The notes under the pieces were generated by a model that ran no database searches, was not told the DNA's origin, and was given only the letters and a program-made list of their open reading frames with translations. The translations under genes and the position numbers were made by a program. A stretch of DNA of 64,000 nucleotides from G965222535 sp965222535 (GTDB taxonomy: Bacteria > Pseudomonadota > Gammaproteobacteria > HK1). Each line of letters starts with the position of its first letter. Position 1 is the first letter of the stretch. Shown piece by piece: positions 18,524 to 27,000 of this stretch. Location of the stretch: contig OZ244957.1 of NCBI GenBank assembly GCA_965222535.1, forward strand, positions 1,364,001 to 1,428,000, given 5' to 3'.

Positions 18524-19402
18524 ATGCCTTCGTCAACCATACGCAAGGCGGTGTTTCCGGTTGCGGGGTTTGGTACGCGGTTTTTACCGGCGACAAAATC
18601 AATCCCTAAGGAAATGCTGCCGATCATCGATAAGCCGTTGATCCAGTATGCCGTAGAGGAAGCACTGGAAGCTGGTATTACACAACTCATTTTTATCACC
18701 GGGAATAAGAAAAAAGCGATAGAGGATTATTTTGATCGCGATTGGGAGCTTGAAGACGCACTTGCGAAGACCAACAAACATGCCGCGCTCGACGCTATTC
18801 GCAACACCCTGCCCTCTTACGCTGAGTGCATCTATATCCGTCAACGACAGATCCTGGGTTTGGGTCATGCGGTATTGCAAGCCCAATCGGTGATCGGCGA
18901 TGAGTACTTTGCAGTGCTGTTAGCTGACGATTTGATCTATGATACCCCCGGCTGTCTTTCACAGATGGTCAAGGCCCATCAGCAAACTGAAGCCAGTATC
19001 GTAGCGGTGGAAAATATCGCGTTGACCGATACCCGCCAATACGGTATTGTCGATATTGACGCCAGTGCCGATGCCGCGCTGCCGGCGCTCCGGGGCATCA
19101 TCGAGAAACCACTGCCTGAAGATGCCCCGTCAACCCTTGGTGTTATCGGTCGCTATGTATTATCCCCAGCCGTGTTTGACTGCATCCGAGACGCTGGGAT
19201 CGGATTTGGTGGTGAGCACCAGTTGACCGACGGCATTGGCGGCCTATTGGTCACACAATCGGTGAGGGCTTTCCCGTTGCGTGGCGTGCGTTATGATTGC
19301 GGCAGTAAGCGCGGTCTGCTGGCGGCAACCATAGCCTATGCGCGGCAGAACCCAGAGTTCTCCGACTTGCTGGGGGAGCCCTCGAAAAACCCGCTTCGCT
19401 AG
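18524..19402 (+). CDS. galU: UTP-glucose-1-phosphate uridylyltransferase
   Basis: Makes UDP-glucose from UTP and glucose-1-phosphate for surface polysaccharides, matching the preceding genes. VFPVAGFGTRFLPATKSIPKE and the later RYVLSPAVFD and GGEHQLTDG segments are diagnostic. The length of 292 residues is normal. The C-terminal residues EPSKNPLR and the TAG stop are read from the hairpin half of a dispersed intergenic repeat, so the repeat has replaced the original end of the gene. The core catalytic regions are unaffected. Confidence 0.95.
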   Translation: MPSSTIRKAVFPVAGFGTRFLPATKSIPKEMLPIIDKPLIQYAVEEALEAGITQLIFITGNKKKAIEDYFDRDWELEDALAKTNKHAALDAIRNTLPSYAECIYIRQRQILGLGHAVLQAQSVIGDEYFAVLLADDLIYDTPGCLSQMVKAHQQTEASIVAVENIALTDTRQYGIVDIDASADAALPALRGIIEKPLPEDAPSTLGVIGRYVLSPAVFDCIRDAGIGFGGEHQLTDGIGGLLVTQSVRAFPLRGVRYDCGSKRGLLAATIAYARQNPEFSDLLGEPSKNPLR

Positions 19403-19490
19403 CTTGCCGAGGGACCCTACGGAGCTTGTCTATTGGGGGAATGCCCTTTTCCGATAATCATTCCGTGGTACCGTTGAGCGGATCGAGAGA
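19376..19490 (-). repeat. Dispersed intergenic repeat overlapping the galU stop
   Basis: Reverse orientation: CCCTCGAAAAACCCGCTTCG and CTAGCTTGCCGAGGG, then CTTGTCTATTGGGGGAATGCCC and GTTGAGCGGATCGAGAG. The first 27 bases are coding sequence of galU. Confidence 0.8.
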
Positions 19491-19603
19491 TCATGAAACT
19501 TAAGCATCCGCCTTGGGATTCGCACAACGCAAGCTGCTTCGCTGCGGCTTAAACCTCGCCCGATTTAACTGCCACGCTGTTTTTAACTCTGGAACCTCGT
19601 CCC

Positions 19604-20782
19604 GTGAACGTTACTCCCCAAAATTATTCTTCCCGTGCGATGATCGAACGCCTGATCGCCTTTCCTACAGTGTCGTGCGACTCCAACATGGCCTTGATCG
19701 ATTTCATCCAAGAGTACCTGCATGAACACGGCATAGAGGCGAAACTGGTACCCAATGCCGACGCCACCAAGGCCAATTTGTACGCCACTATCGGGCCCGC
19801 GGTTGCCGGTGGGGTGGTACTCTCCGGGCATACCGATGTGGTCCCGGTGGATGGTCAACCCTGGGATACCGATCCTTTTGTCGTGAGTGAGAAAGGCGGT
19901 CGCTTATACGGTCGCGGGACCTGTGACATGAAGAGCTTTATTGCGATCGCTTTAGCGCTGGTGCCGACGATGATCGAAGCCATGCACGCGGGCCGCCTGA
20001 GGCAGCCGATTCACTTCGCGTTTTCTTACGACGAGGAGATCGGCTGCTTGGGCGCGCCGTCGATGATCGAGCGCATTGTCAGCGAATTCCCCGCGGTGCG
20101 CGCCGTTATCGTAGGCGAGCCGTCGTCGATGAAGGTGATCAATTCGCATAAAGGGATCACCGCCTACGAGACCACCGTGACCGGCCACGAGGCGCACTCC
20201 AGTCAGACGCATCGCGGTGTCAGCGCCGTCATGAACGCCGCACGCATCGTCGCTGAAATCGATGCTATCGCTAAACGCAAGGCCACCGCCGCGGATCAAA
20301 CGCTCGCTGTTACCCCGCCTTATACAACCATCCATGTAGGCCTTATTCATGGCGGCACGGCAACCAACATCATCAGCCGCGAATGCCGCTTCCACTGGGA
20401 TATTCGCCAGATCCCAGGGGATGATCCAGAACGCATCGCCGATGAAGTACACGCCTTTTGCGAGCGTGAACTGCTGCCGCAGATGCGCGCTGTTGCCCCA
20501 GAGTGCGGCATCAGCCACCAACTGCTGGAGAGCGTGCCGGCGTTGACGCCAGAGCCAAACGGCGAGGCCGAACGCATCGCTAGAGCGTTAACCGGCAACA
20601 ACGATACCGGCGCCGCCGCCTATGGCGCCGAAGCCGGTCAGTTCCAGCAAGCCGGCATGTCAACCGTGATCTGTGGCCCCGGCTCTATCGACCAGGCGCA
20701 CAAGCCGAATGAATATATCGAGCTGGCGCAGGTTGAAGCCTGCGAGCGTGCGCTGCGCCGCTTGATTAACCCCCGGCTGTAA
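19604..20782 (+). CDS. argE: Acetylornithine deacetylase (M20 family)
   Basis: Hydrolyses N-acetylornithine to ornithine in arginine synthesis. SGHTDVVPVDGQPW contains the first metal histidine and the catalytic aspartate, GRGTCDMKSF the bridging aspartate, and YDEEIGCLG the catalytic glutamate. The length of 392 residues fits. The start is a GTG at 19604, which gives ERLIAFPTVSCDSN at the expected distance; an ATG at 19640 is the alternative. The AEAGQFQQAG and HKPNEY segments near the end are typical of proteobacterial ArgE of the longer type. Confidence 0.9.
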   Translation: MNVTPQNYSSRAMIERLIAFPTVSCDSNMALIDFIQEYLHEHGIEAKLVPNADATKANLYATIGPAVAGGVVLSGHTDVVPVDGQPWDTDPFVVSEKGGRLYGRGTCDMKSFIAIALALVPTMIEAMHAGRLRQPIHFAFSYDEEIGCLGAPSMIERIVSEFPAVRAVIVGEPSSMKVINSHKGITAYETTVTGHEAHSSQTHRGVSAVMNAARIVAEIDAIAKRKATAADQTLAVTPPYTTIHVGLIHGGTATNIISRECRFHWDIRQIPGDDPERIADEVHAFCERELLPQMRAVAPECGISHQLLESVPALTPEPNGEAERIARALTGNNDTGAAAYGAEAGQFQQAGMSTVICGPGSIDQAHKPNEYIELAQVEACERALRRLINPRL

Positions 20783-20827
20783 GCCGCGCTGTTGTCGTCG
20801 AGTTGCCACGCTCATTGCCGTCACTGC

Positions 20828-20955
20828 GAGGCTTGTCTATTGGGGAAAGGTCCCTTCCAACCATCATTTCGTGGTGCCGTTGAGCGGATCGAGAGGTCAG
20901 CGAACGGCGCGCCACCGGCGCTCCTCATTAAAAATAAAACAATCCCTCCCCCCCC
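20828..20955 (-). repeat. Dispersed intergenic repeat, partial copy
   Basis: Reverse orientation: GGCTTGTCTATTGGGGAAAGG, GTTGAGCGGATCGAGAGGTC and a shared GCTCCTCATTAAAAATAAAAC block that recurs in reverse at 32517-32550. It ends in a run of nine C. Confidence 0.7.
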
Positions 20956-21054
20956 CGTTTTCCGACGTCACCTGTGACCAATCCGTGTCAGTACCAGCCG
21001 ACAGCTAGGTGCCTCTCACGGATGCAAAGACGCGGCGTTTAATAGCCCCTGACC

Positions 21055-21846
21055 GTGTGTTTGGTTTTCGTCGCGTGGCGTGCGCACCCTGACTATCCAC
21101 TGCTAGTGGCGGCAAACCGCGATGAATCGCATAATCGCGCAACGCAGGCCGCGCATTGGTGGCGACCCACCACGAAGGGTGCGCAGCAGCCGATGCTGCT
21201 GGGCGGGCGCGATCGGCGCAAAGGTGGGAGTTGGATGGGAATAAACCGTAACGGACGATTCGCCGCGGTGACCAATTTCGAAGCGCCAGCAAGCCCGGAT
21301 GAGGCCTTGACCTCGCGCGGTCAGTTGGTCACCGATTGGCTGTCAGCGACCACCCGCGTTGACCAAGCTTTACAAGCGTTGCCACAGTGCACCGCCGCGT
21401 ACAATCCGTTCTCGCTGTTGCTGGCTGACAGCACCGCTCTTGGCTATGTCTCGAATCAGGAAATCGAACAGCGGCGTTGCCTAGCGCCGGGTATCTACGG
21501 TCTTAGCAACCATGCCTTGGATAGCTCATGGCCGAAGATCAACAGCGGCAAACGGCTGCTCCGGCAATGGCTGAGCGATGCCGATCGCGCCCTGCGGTTG
21601 ACCACCGCAGCAGCACCGGTTGACTGGCTGCTTGAGATGATGCGCAGCGAAGCCCCGGCAAGCGCGGCGGGCACCGCCGATCGCCGGCAAGCGCGGTTTG
21701 TGCGCCACCCGATCTACGGCACCCGCAGTACTACTGTCCTGCTCCTTGCGGATGACGGTAATGCGTTGTTCCACGAGCGCAGCTTCGCGGCAGATGGCGC
21801 TGTTACCGCTGATAACCGGTATACGTTCACGACCACGACCACCTGA
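21055..21846 (+). CDS. NRDE (TANGO2-like) family protein
   Basis: A 263-residue protein of the NRDE family, named for its N-terminal motif, seen here as N21-R22-D23-E24. The protein starts MCL from a GTG, and Cys2 directly after the start is conserved in this family, where it would become the N-terminal nucleophile. LGGRDRRKGGSWMGIN and RLRQ-like C-terminal parts agree. Bacterial members have no settled function; eukaryotic TANGO2 has been linked to haem and lipid handling. It stands alone between two repeat-rich gaps. Confidence 0.85.
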   Translation: MCLVFVAWRAHPDYPLLVAANRDESHNRATQAAHWWRPTTKGAQQPMLLGGRDRRKGGSWMGINRNGRFAAVTNFEAPASPDEALTSRGQLVTDWLSATTRVDQALQALPQCTAAYNPFSLLLADSTALGYVSNQEIEQRRCLAPGIYGLSNHALDSSWPKINSGKRLLRQWLSDADRALRLTTAAAPVDWLLEMMRSEAPASAAGTADRRQARFVRHPIYGTRSTTVLLLADDGNALFHERSFAADGAVTADNRYTFTTTTT

Positions 21847-22271
21847 ATCCAGGATCGCCTTTCAGTTCCTTCCGCATCTGGCGCAAAACTCGCCGATCGA
21901 TTTTGCACCGCACGCCTTGCTCTGAAAAGGGCGAGACGTGCGGTTGAAGATGTGGACAGCACCTGTCAACGTGCGCTGCGTGAACCGTTTCATGGCGTTT
22001 ACTCAAGGGGTGATCTAATCGGTTCATCCGATTGCCTAGTACCTCCGTTACGCCATGCGTACGAAACTCAATAGTCATTGGCGGCGCACGTGAATCTCGC
22101 GCATCTGGTTGCGTGAGGTTAATGCCATGGCTTTGATAAAAACGGGTTCGCGGAGGTGTTTCTAAGAAGCCTAATGGCCCCCTTGGCCGCAGCAACGTGA
22201 CGGTGATTTTGGCGGCACTTGAAGTTCAGGATTGGTTATAATGCAGGGGCTTGCTTCAGCGTGTGACTTTA
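21847..22271. other. Intergenic region without a recognised gene
   Basis: A 122-codon open frame on the minus strand crosses most of this stretch (21827-22195), but it overlaps the end of the NRDE gene, lacks a recognisable domain and has no convincing start. I see no other signal here. From 22427 to 22736 the DNA is also empty of recognised features. Confidence 0.35.
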
Positions 22272-22426
22272 GGGCACCTCGAAAAACCATCAATGGGATG
22301 GGGGTGGGGTGGGGGAAGGGACACGCTATCTGTACGTAAATCGTTGATTTACAATCCTTCACCCAATAGACAAGCTCCGCAGGGCACCTCGAAAAGCCAG
22401 TGAGGTTAGTTTTTCGAGGTGCCCTT
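22272..22426 (+). repeat. Dispersed intergenic repeat, complete 155-bp reference copy
   Basis: This copy shows all parts in order: GGGCACCTCGAAAAACC, ATGGGATGGGGG, GGGGGAAGGG, CGTAAATCGTTGATTTACAA, CACCCAATAGACAAGC and a final hairpin whose arms GGGCACCTCGAAAA and TTTTCGAGGTGCCC pair perfectly over 14 bp. The internal CGTAAATCGTTGATTTACAA is itself a short inverted repeat (GTAAATC/GATTTAC). Confidence 0.85.
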
Positions 22427-22736
22427 AGAAAATTATGCGCCAATCCAGATTTTCAAGCTGGGTTTACATTTTTGGATTACTGCTGCACTGTGCGGGAGCG
22501 TTATTTTCACCCCTTGAATCTAGGTCATTTCTCCATATAACACCCGCTTTGGTGGAAGCATGGCGCTGTTTTTAGGTTTGCGCTGCATGCTCCCACACCG
22601 CGGTGCCTGTTCTTGAGCATCCGGCTGCTCAAGCCCGCAAGCGATACACCGACGGCAACGCCTTCCGAGGTTGACTGCCAAGGTCAGTCAGCCTTTGCTG
22701 CGTTATTCGCCAATCCCTTACATGCAAAGCCTTTTT

Positions 22737-23645
22737 ATGAGCCAAACACATCCATCACTTGTGCGTTTGAAGAGCATCATCTCCCCTGATGCGCTCACTG
22801 CGTCGGTACTGGGGACCGAGCGCAGCGGTAATGGGATCGTCATTACCAAAAGTCAGCTGATCGTCACCATCGGTTATCTGATCACTGAAACCGAGCAGCT
22901 ATGGATTACCGATTCCAGCAATCGTACCGTGCCGGGGCATGTTGTTGGTTACGATCACGAGTCAGGGTTGGGTTTGGTGCAGGCGCTGCAACGTATCGAA
23001 ACGCAGACGCTGGAGGTGGGTGATTCGTCTGCGTTGAAGGTGGGCGATACTGCCTACATCGCCAGCAGCTTGGGGGATGAATGTACGATTGAGACGCAGC
23101 TTGTCGCTCGTGCGGAATTTGCCGGCCACTGGGAATATTTGCTCGACGAAGCATTGATCATCGCGCCTCCCCACACTCATTGGGGTGGCGCAGGGGTGGT
23201 CGATAGCGATGATAAGTTGCTGGGAGTCGGCTCGCTGCTCATCCAGACGCATGACAGTGAGGGGGAACCTTCCGACGCGAATATGGTGATCCCGATCGAG
23301 TTGCTGTCGCCAATATTTGATGATTTGTGCAAATATGGTCGACCGAATCGGGCTGGCCGACCATGGCTGGGTTTTTTTGTCTATGACAACGACGGTGATC
23401 TAACGGTGATCAACACCTATCAGGATTGCCCTGCAGAGCTCTCTGGGGTACGCAAAGGTGACGTTGTCGTCAAGGTGGCGGACAAGGAAATCATCAGCTT
23501 GGGGGATATGTATCGCTCGATTTGGCAACTGGGGACGGCCGGCACGATCATCCCCTTACTCCTCGATCGCGATGGCACCCAGATCAAAGTTGAGGTTCCG
23601 TCAGTGGACCGCGATGATCGCTTGAAGGCGCGAAAAATACACTGA
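22737..23645 (+). CDS. Trypsin-fold/PDZ protein lacking the catalytic triad (DegP-like pseudoprotease)
   Basis: A 302-residue protein that follows the DegP/HtrA layout: a chymotrypsin-like fold from about residue 15 to 200 and a PDZ domain after GRPWLGFFV. All three catalytic positions are changed: the TNAHVV-like block reads VTIGYLI (no His), the SDLAL-like block reads SGLGLV (no Asp) and the GNSGG-like block reads HWGGAG (no Ser). It should therefore bind but not cut proteins. No signal peptide is seen, so it may be cytosolic. The start is uncertain between ATGs at 22722 and 22737; the open frame begins further up with a TTG. Confidence 0.7.
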   Translation: MSQTHPSLVRLKSIISPDALTASVLGTERSGNGIVITKSQLIVTIGYLITETEQLWITDSSNRTVPGHVVGYDHESGLGLVQALQRIETQTLEVGDSSALKVGDTAYIASSLGDECTIETQLVARAEFAGHWEYLLDEALIIAPPHTHWGGAGVVDSDDKLLGVGSLLIQTHDSEGEPSDANMVIPIELLSPIFDDLCKYGRPNRAGRPWLGFFVYDNDGDLTVINTYQDCPAELSGVRKGDVVVKVADKEIISLGDMYRSIWQLGTAGTIIPLLLDRDGTQIKVEVPSVDRDDRLKARKIH

Positions 23646-23676
23646 CCGTTTTGCTTCAGAGGCAGCATCGGAAAGC

Positions 23677-23776
23677 CCCGCTTGGGAACCTTTAAAAATG
23701 GCAACGGGACGAGGGTTTGAGGGCAGGGGCATGATTGCCTGTAACGTAAATCATTGATTTATAATCATTCACCCAA
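23677..23776 (+). repeat. Dispersed intergenic repeat, partial copy
   Basis: GGAACCTTTAAAAATGGCAACGGG followed by TGTAACGTAAATCATTG and TTTATAATCATTCACCCAA. The final hairpin is missing. It directly follows the pseudoprotease gene. Confidence 0.7.
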
Positions 23777-23868
23777 CCATCGTTCAGCTTCATCAACTGA
23801 CCACCGCCGGCGAGCGCGCCGCTAAGTGCCACGCCGCAAGTGGTTGCCAGCAAGCGATAACGTCTGCG

Positions 23869-25011
23869 ATGACACCATCCGAGGTACCCTTGGCTCGCTC
23901 AGACAAACCGTTTCGTTTTTTTGAGAACCGCGAAAAATACTTGTTATTCGCCACCACCTGTGGCGAAAAATGGGCTATCAGCCAACGCATCGGGGAAGAG
24001 CTGAAGCGGTTGTCTCCTAAGCCTCCGGCGTTGCGCCTGTTGGATGCCGGCTGCGGTGAGGGCACCGTGCTCGTCAACGTGTTACGTCAGTTGCACGGGC
24101 TTTTCCCGCACGTGCCGATCCTGTCCGTGGGCAAAGAGATCAGCCTTGAGGATTTGCGTTTAACGCTGGACAAATTGCCTGATCGCTTCTCAGAGCATCC
24201 GCAGAGCGTGGTCGTGATGACCAACATTCACTACCACGAAATACCCAGTTTCCGCCTGACAAACCAAAACCGACCGAATCACTGGCACACTGTCGCATTG
24301 GAAGGCACCTGCGCGCACGAATTTGAAGTACAGATCCATCATCTAAAGCAGCGTTTGAGCCAGATGTGGCACGTCACGCCGAGCGTCAAAAGCGGCAACC
24401 CGATCTATGACCAACCGACGATGCTGGTACTGTATCGTCGCGATCAGGAATTTAATCTGCACAGCATCATCCCAACCGCCTCCACCAACCCACCGCGGTA
24501 CGATCTGGTGATCGCCGCACAACCCTACCGTGCACGCAGCTCGGCTGATATCAAGGTGAAGCAGGTGTTGGAACCGTTGGCGCAAGCGTTAGTTGTAGGT
24601 GGTCGCCTGATCATCATTCAGTCCACCGGGCAAGATCCGGGCATGGAGCTGATTCAGCGCGTATGGCCGGGTGAGATGCCCTTCCAGACGCCGGCACCGA
24701 TACTTATTAATGCCTTAAAAAGCGCTCTCACCAAACACGGTCCGCAACGGCGCTATTACTTCGACAGCGACACGCAGCCTTCCCTGCGCTACCACATGCA
24801 TTTGATGCCCAGCGAAATCTCTGAAACGATTGGCAGTTCAACGCTGTTGGCTGCATGGAATGCAGCCACGTATGTCGCGCAAATCGACGACAGGCGCATT
24901 ACTGAAGCCATGTCAGGCAATGCCTATTTGGCGATCACCAAGGAAATCCTCGAACACAATGGCGGTATATGGTTTGCCGATGAATCGTTTGTGCTGGTAA
25001 GAAGTGGGTAA
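23869..25011 (+). CDS. Putative SAM-dependent methyltransferase
   Basis: A 380-residue protein. LLDAGCGEGTVLVN at about residues 63-76 is a clear SAM-binding motif I of class I methyltransferases, with acidic motif II (VGKEISLEDL) after it. The second half contains YDLVIAAQPYRAR and GGRLIIIQSTG, like the motif IV-VI strands, separated from motif I by an insertion of more than 100 residues. I do not recognise the substrate class. The ATG at 23869 is the only good start before the SAM motif. It stands alone between two repeat copies. Confidence 0.7.
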   Translation: MTPSEVPLARSDKPFRFFENREKYLLFATTCGEKWAISQRIGEELKRLSPKPPALRLLDAGCGEGTVLVNVLRQLHGLFPHVPILSVGKEISLEDLRLTLDKLPDRFSEHPQSVVVMTNIHYHEIPSFRLTNQNRPNHWHTVALEGTCAHEFEVQIHHLKQRLSQMWHVTPSVKSGNPIYDQPTMLVLYRRDQEFNLHSIIPTASTNPPRYDLVIAAQPYRARSSADIKVKQVLEPLAQALVVGGRLIIIQSTGQDPGMELIQRVWPGEMPFQTPAPILINALKSALTKHGPQRRYYFDSDTQPSLRYHMHLMPSEISETIGSSTLLAAWNAATYVAQIDDRRITEAMSGNAYLAITKEILEHNGGIWFADESFVLVRSG

Positions 25012-25098
25012 AGGGGGATCAACCGCGCCCGTTGTCTCTTCTTGCTTCCCCCAAGTGCGATGGTTTTCTATGCTGTCCCGGCAAAAAATAAACACTGC

Positions 25099-25210
25099 CG
25101 AGAACCTCGAAAAACCTTGAATGGGAAGGAGGTTTGGGTAAAAGGGTACGCTCACAAGTAATGTAAGCCGTTGATCTATAACACTTCACCCAATAGACAT
25201 ACCCTGCAGG
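25099..25210 (+). repeat. Dispersed intergenic repeat, copy without hairpin
   Basis: GAACCTCGAAAAACCTTGAATGGG, then GTAATGTAAGCCGTTGATC and TTCACCCAATAGACATACCC. It follows the methyltransferase gene. Confidence 0.75.
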
Positions 25211-25277
25211 AAAGCAAGAGGGATTAGTGTAACGACCATGCTTCTCTCACCCCCTGTTCGCAGAGTGAAGGCGAGCG

Positions 25278-25314
25278 ACACCGCCAGCAGCCCCATGAGG
25301 TCTGCTGGCGGTGT
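25278..25314. terminator. Strong stem-loop between the methyltransferase gene and carA
   Basis: ACACCGCCAGCAG (25278-25290) pairs perfectly with CTGCTGGCGGTGT (25302-25314) around an 11-nt loop. It lies 27 bp beyond the carA stop. There is no clear T-run on the carA side; on the plus strand TATTGTGCTTGGTTTTT follows. It may end transcription from either side. Confidence 0.6.
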
Positions 25315-25341
25315 TATTGTGCTTGGTTTTTGCTCTCAGAC

Positions 25342-26517
25342 TTATGCGCCGCGTGCGCTTTGCATGCTGTCAATGAAATGATCGAACAGCGCCGCCAGAT
25401 CGTGTGGTCCGGGGCTTGCTTCAGGGTGCCCTTGGAAGCCAAATGCCGGGTGTTGGGTGTGGCGGATCCCTTGCAGGCTGTTATCAAACAGTGAGCGGTG
25501 CGTGGCGCGCAGGGTCGCTGGCAAGGATTCCTCATCTACCGCAAAGCCATGATTCTGGCTGGTGATAAACACTTTCGAGCGATCGGTCAGGTCATGGACC
25601 GGGTGATTGGCACCGTGATGACCAAATTTCATCTTCACCGTACGGGCACCACACGCTAATGCCAGCAACTGATAGCCAAGGCAGATGCCAAACAGCGGTA
25701 CGTTGGCACGAAGAAACCCGCGAATCACCTCAACAGCGTATTCGCAAGGCTTTGGATCCCCCGGACCATTCGATAAAAATACCCCGTCTGGCTCAAACGC
25801 CAGCGCCTGCTCGACGGTCGTGGTTGCGGGCGCTACCGTCACATCACAACCCCGATCAACCAACATGCGCAGGATGTTGTGTTTGATGCCAAAGTCATAC
25901 GCAACGACACGAAAACAAGCAGCGCTGGCTGCAACGCCGGCGGTGCTGCTGGTGTTTGCCGCCGTAAATCCAGCATGACCGTAGCTGCTGCCTTCAGACC
26001 AGCGATAGCAGGTGGGAGTCGTAACAACCTGCACCAGATCAAGGTTGGTCATCCCATGGAAGGCGCGCGCTTTGGTGATCGCTGTTGCGGCATCCGCAAG
26101 ATCGCCAGCTTCGCTCGCCATGATACAACCAGACTGACTACCTTGGTGGCGCAGCTTGCGCGCCAATTGGCGGGTATCAATACCGGCGATAGCGACTTTG
26201 CCGTGCCTTATCAAGTAGTCGGACAGCGATTCTTCGCCACGCCAGTTATTCCAAGATAAGGGCATGTCTCTGACCACTAGGCCGCTGGCATGGATCTGCG
26301 AGGACTCTGTATCCATCGCATTCACCCCAACGTTGCCGATATGTACGTTGGTCATCGTGATGATCTGCATCGCATACGAGGGATCTGTCAGGATCTCCTG
26401 ATAGCCGCTCATCGCAGTATTGAACACCACTTCTCCGACCGCGGTGCCATCGGCACCGATCGACTCGCCAGAAAACACGGTGCCGTCAGCCAATGCAAGA
26501 AATGCCTTGCGAGTCAT
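25342..26517 (-). CDS. carA: Carbamoyl-phosphate synthase small (glutaminase) subunit
   Basis: Releases ammonia from glutamine for the CarB large subunit, feeding arginine and pyrimidine synthesis. The N-terminal half carries TAMSGYQEILTDPSY. The class I amidotransferase half has the nucleophile in FGICLGYQLLA and the catalytic His-Glu in GFQGHPEASPGP. It has 391 residues, as usual. No carB lies downstream, where it is commonly found; a stem-loop and a repeat follow instead, so CarB must come from another locus. The ATG at 26517 has GAGAG upstream. Confidence 0.95.
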   Translation of the reverse strand: MTRKAFLALADGTVFSGESIGADGTAVGEVVFNTAMSGYQEILTDPSYAMQIITMTNVHIGNVGVNAMDTESSQIHASGLVVRDMPLSWNNWRGEESLSDYLIRHGKVAIAGIDTRQLARKLRHQGSQSGCIMASEAGDLADAATAITKARAFHGMTNLDLVQVVTTPTCYRWSEGSSYGHAGFTAANTSSTAGVAASAACFRVVAYDFGIKHNILRMLVDRGCDVTVAPATTTVEQALAFEPDGVFLSNGPGDPKPCEYAVEVIRGFLRANVPLFGICLGYQLLALACGARTVKMKFGHHGANHPVHDLTDRSKVFITSQNHGFAVDEESLPATLRATHRSLFDNSLQGIRHTQHPAFGFQGHPEASPGPHDLAALFDHFIDSMQSARGA

Positions 26518-26799
26518 AGGTTCACTCTCAATTCTACGGAATTTTTATATTCATCGCTCAGCGTTCAGGCGCTGATGGTAGGGTGGGATAACGGATTCTG
26601 CGACCGTCTTGGATGCTGAGGATCAACAGCAGGGCTGCCATCCCATCGTATTCTAAGGGCTGGGGAGTGGATGATTGCTGTGATCCGATAACCTCACCGT
26701 TACAGCGGCTGAGCGTGGTACCGCCATTAAAAATCCAACCTGATACTAGCATTTCCGACCCAGCCCCGCAACGGTATTTCTGCGCCTGTTAGCACCAAG

Positions 26800-26860
26800 C
26801 TAAAATGTCCTCTTTTGCCCCATTCAGAAATGCCCCCTAGGGAACATTTCTGAATTTGCC
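26800..26860. repeat. Possible insertion-sequence end and adjoining hairpin
   Basis: AAGCTAAAATGTCCTCTTTT (26807-26826) matches the end-like AAGCTAAAATGTCCCCTTT upstream of the ISNCY-like remnant at 35253-35494. Next to it ATTCAGAAATG (26822-26832) and CATTTCTGAAT (26845-26855) form a perfect 11-bp stem. Rest of 26518-26799: no recognised gene. Confidence 0.5.
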
Positions 26861-26889
26861 GATTTTCTGGATAAGTGCCGCTGGAAGGG

Positions 26890-26972
26890 GCATTGTTCCC
26901 AATCCCAGAGCCTTACTAGCGCTCTCGGCTATGCACGGCGTCGAGGCGAGGGCGAAGGAGATCCTGGGGGGT
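26890..26972. repeat. Segment shared with the MITE-like element at 46 kb
   Basis: CCCAGAGCCTTAC, TATGCACGGC and GGCGAGGGCGAAGGAGATCC recur in the same order at 46143-46232 with a few changes. It ends close to the thiL stop. Confidence 0.6.
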
Positions 26973-27000
26973 AGGGGCGCTGGATCAACCGACCGATGCA

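Noticed and set aside
19952..20521. 189-codon minus-strand frame
   Set aside because: Antisense of argE, which has all its catalytic motifs.
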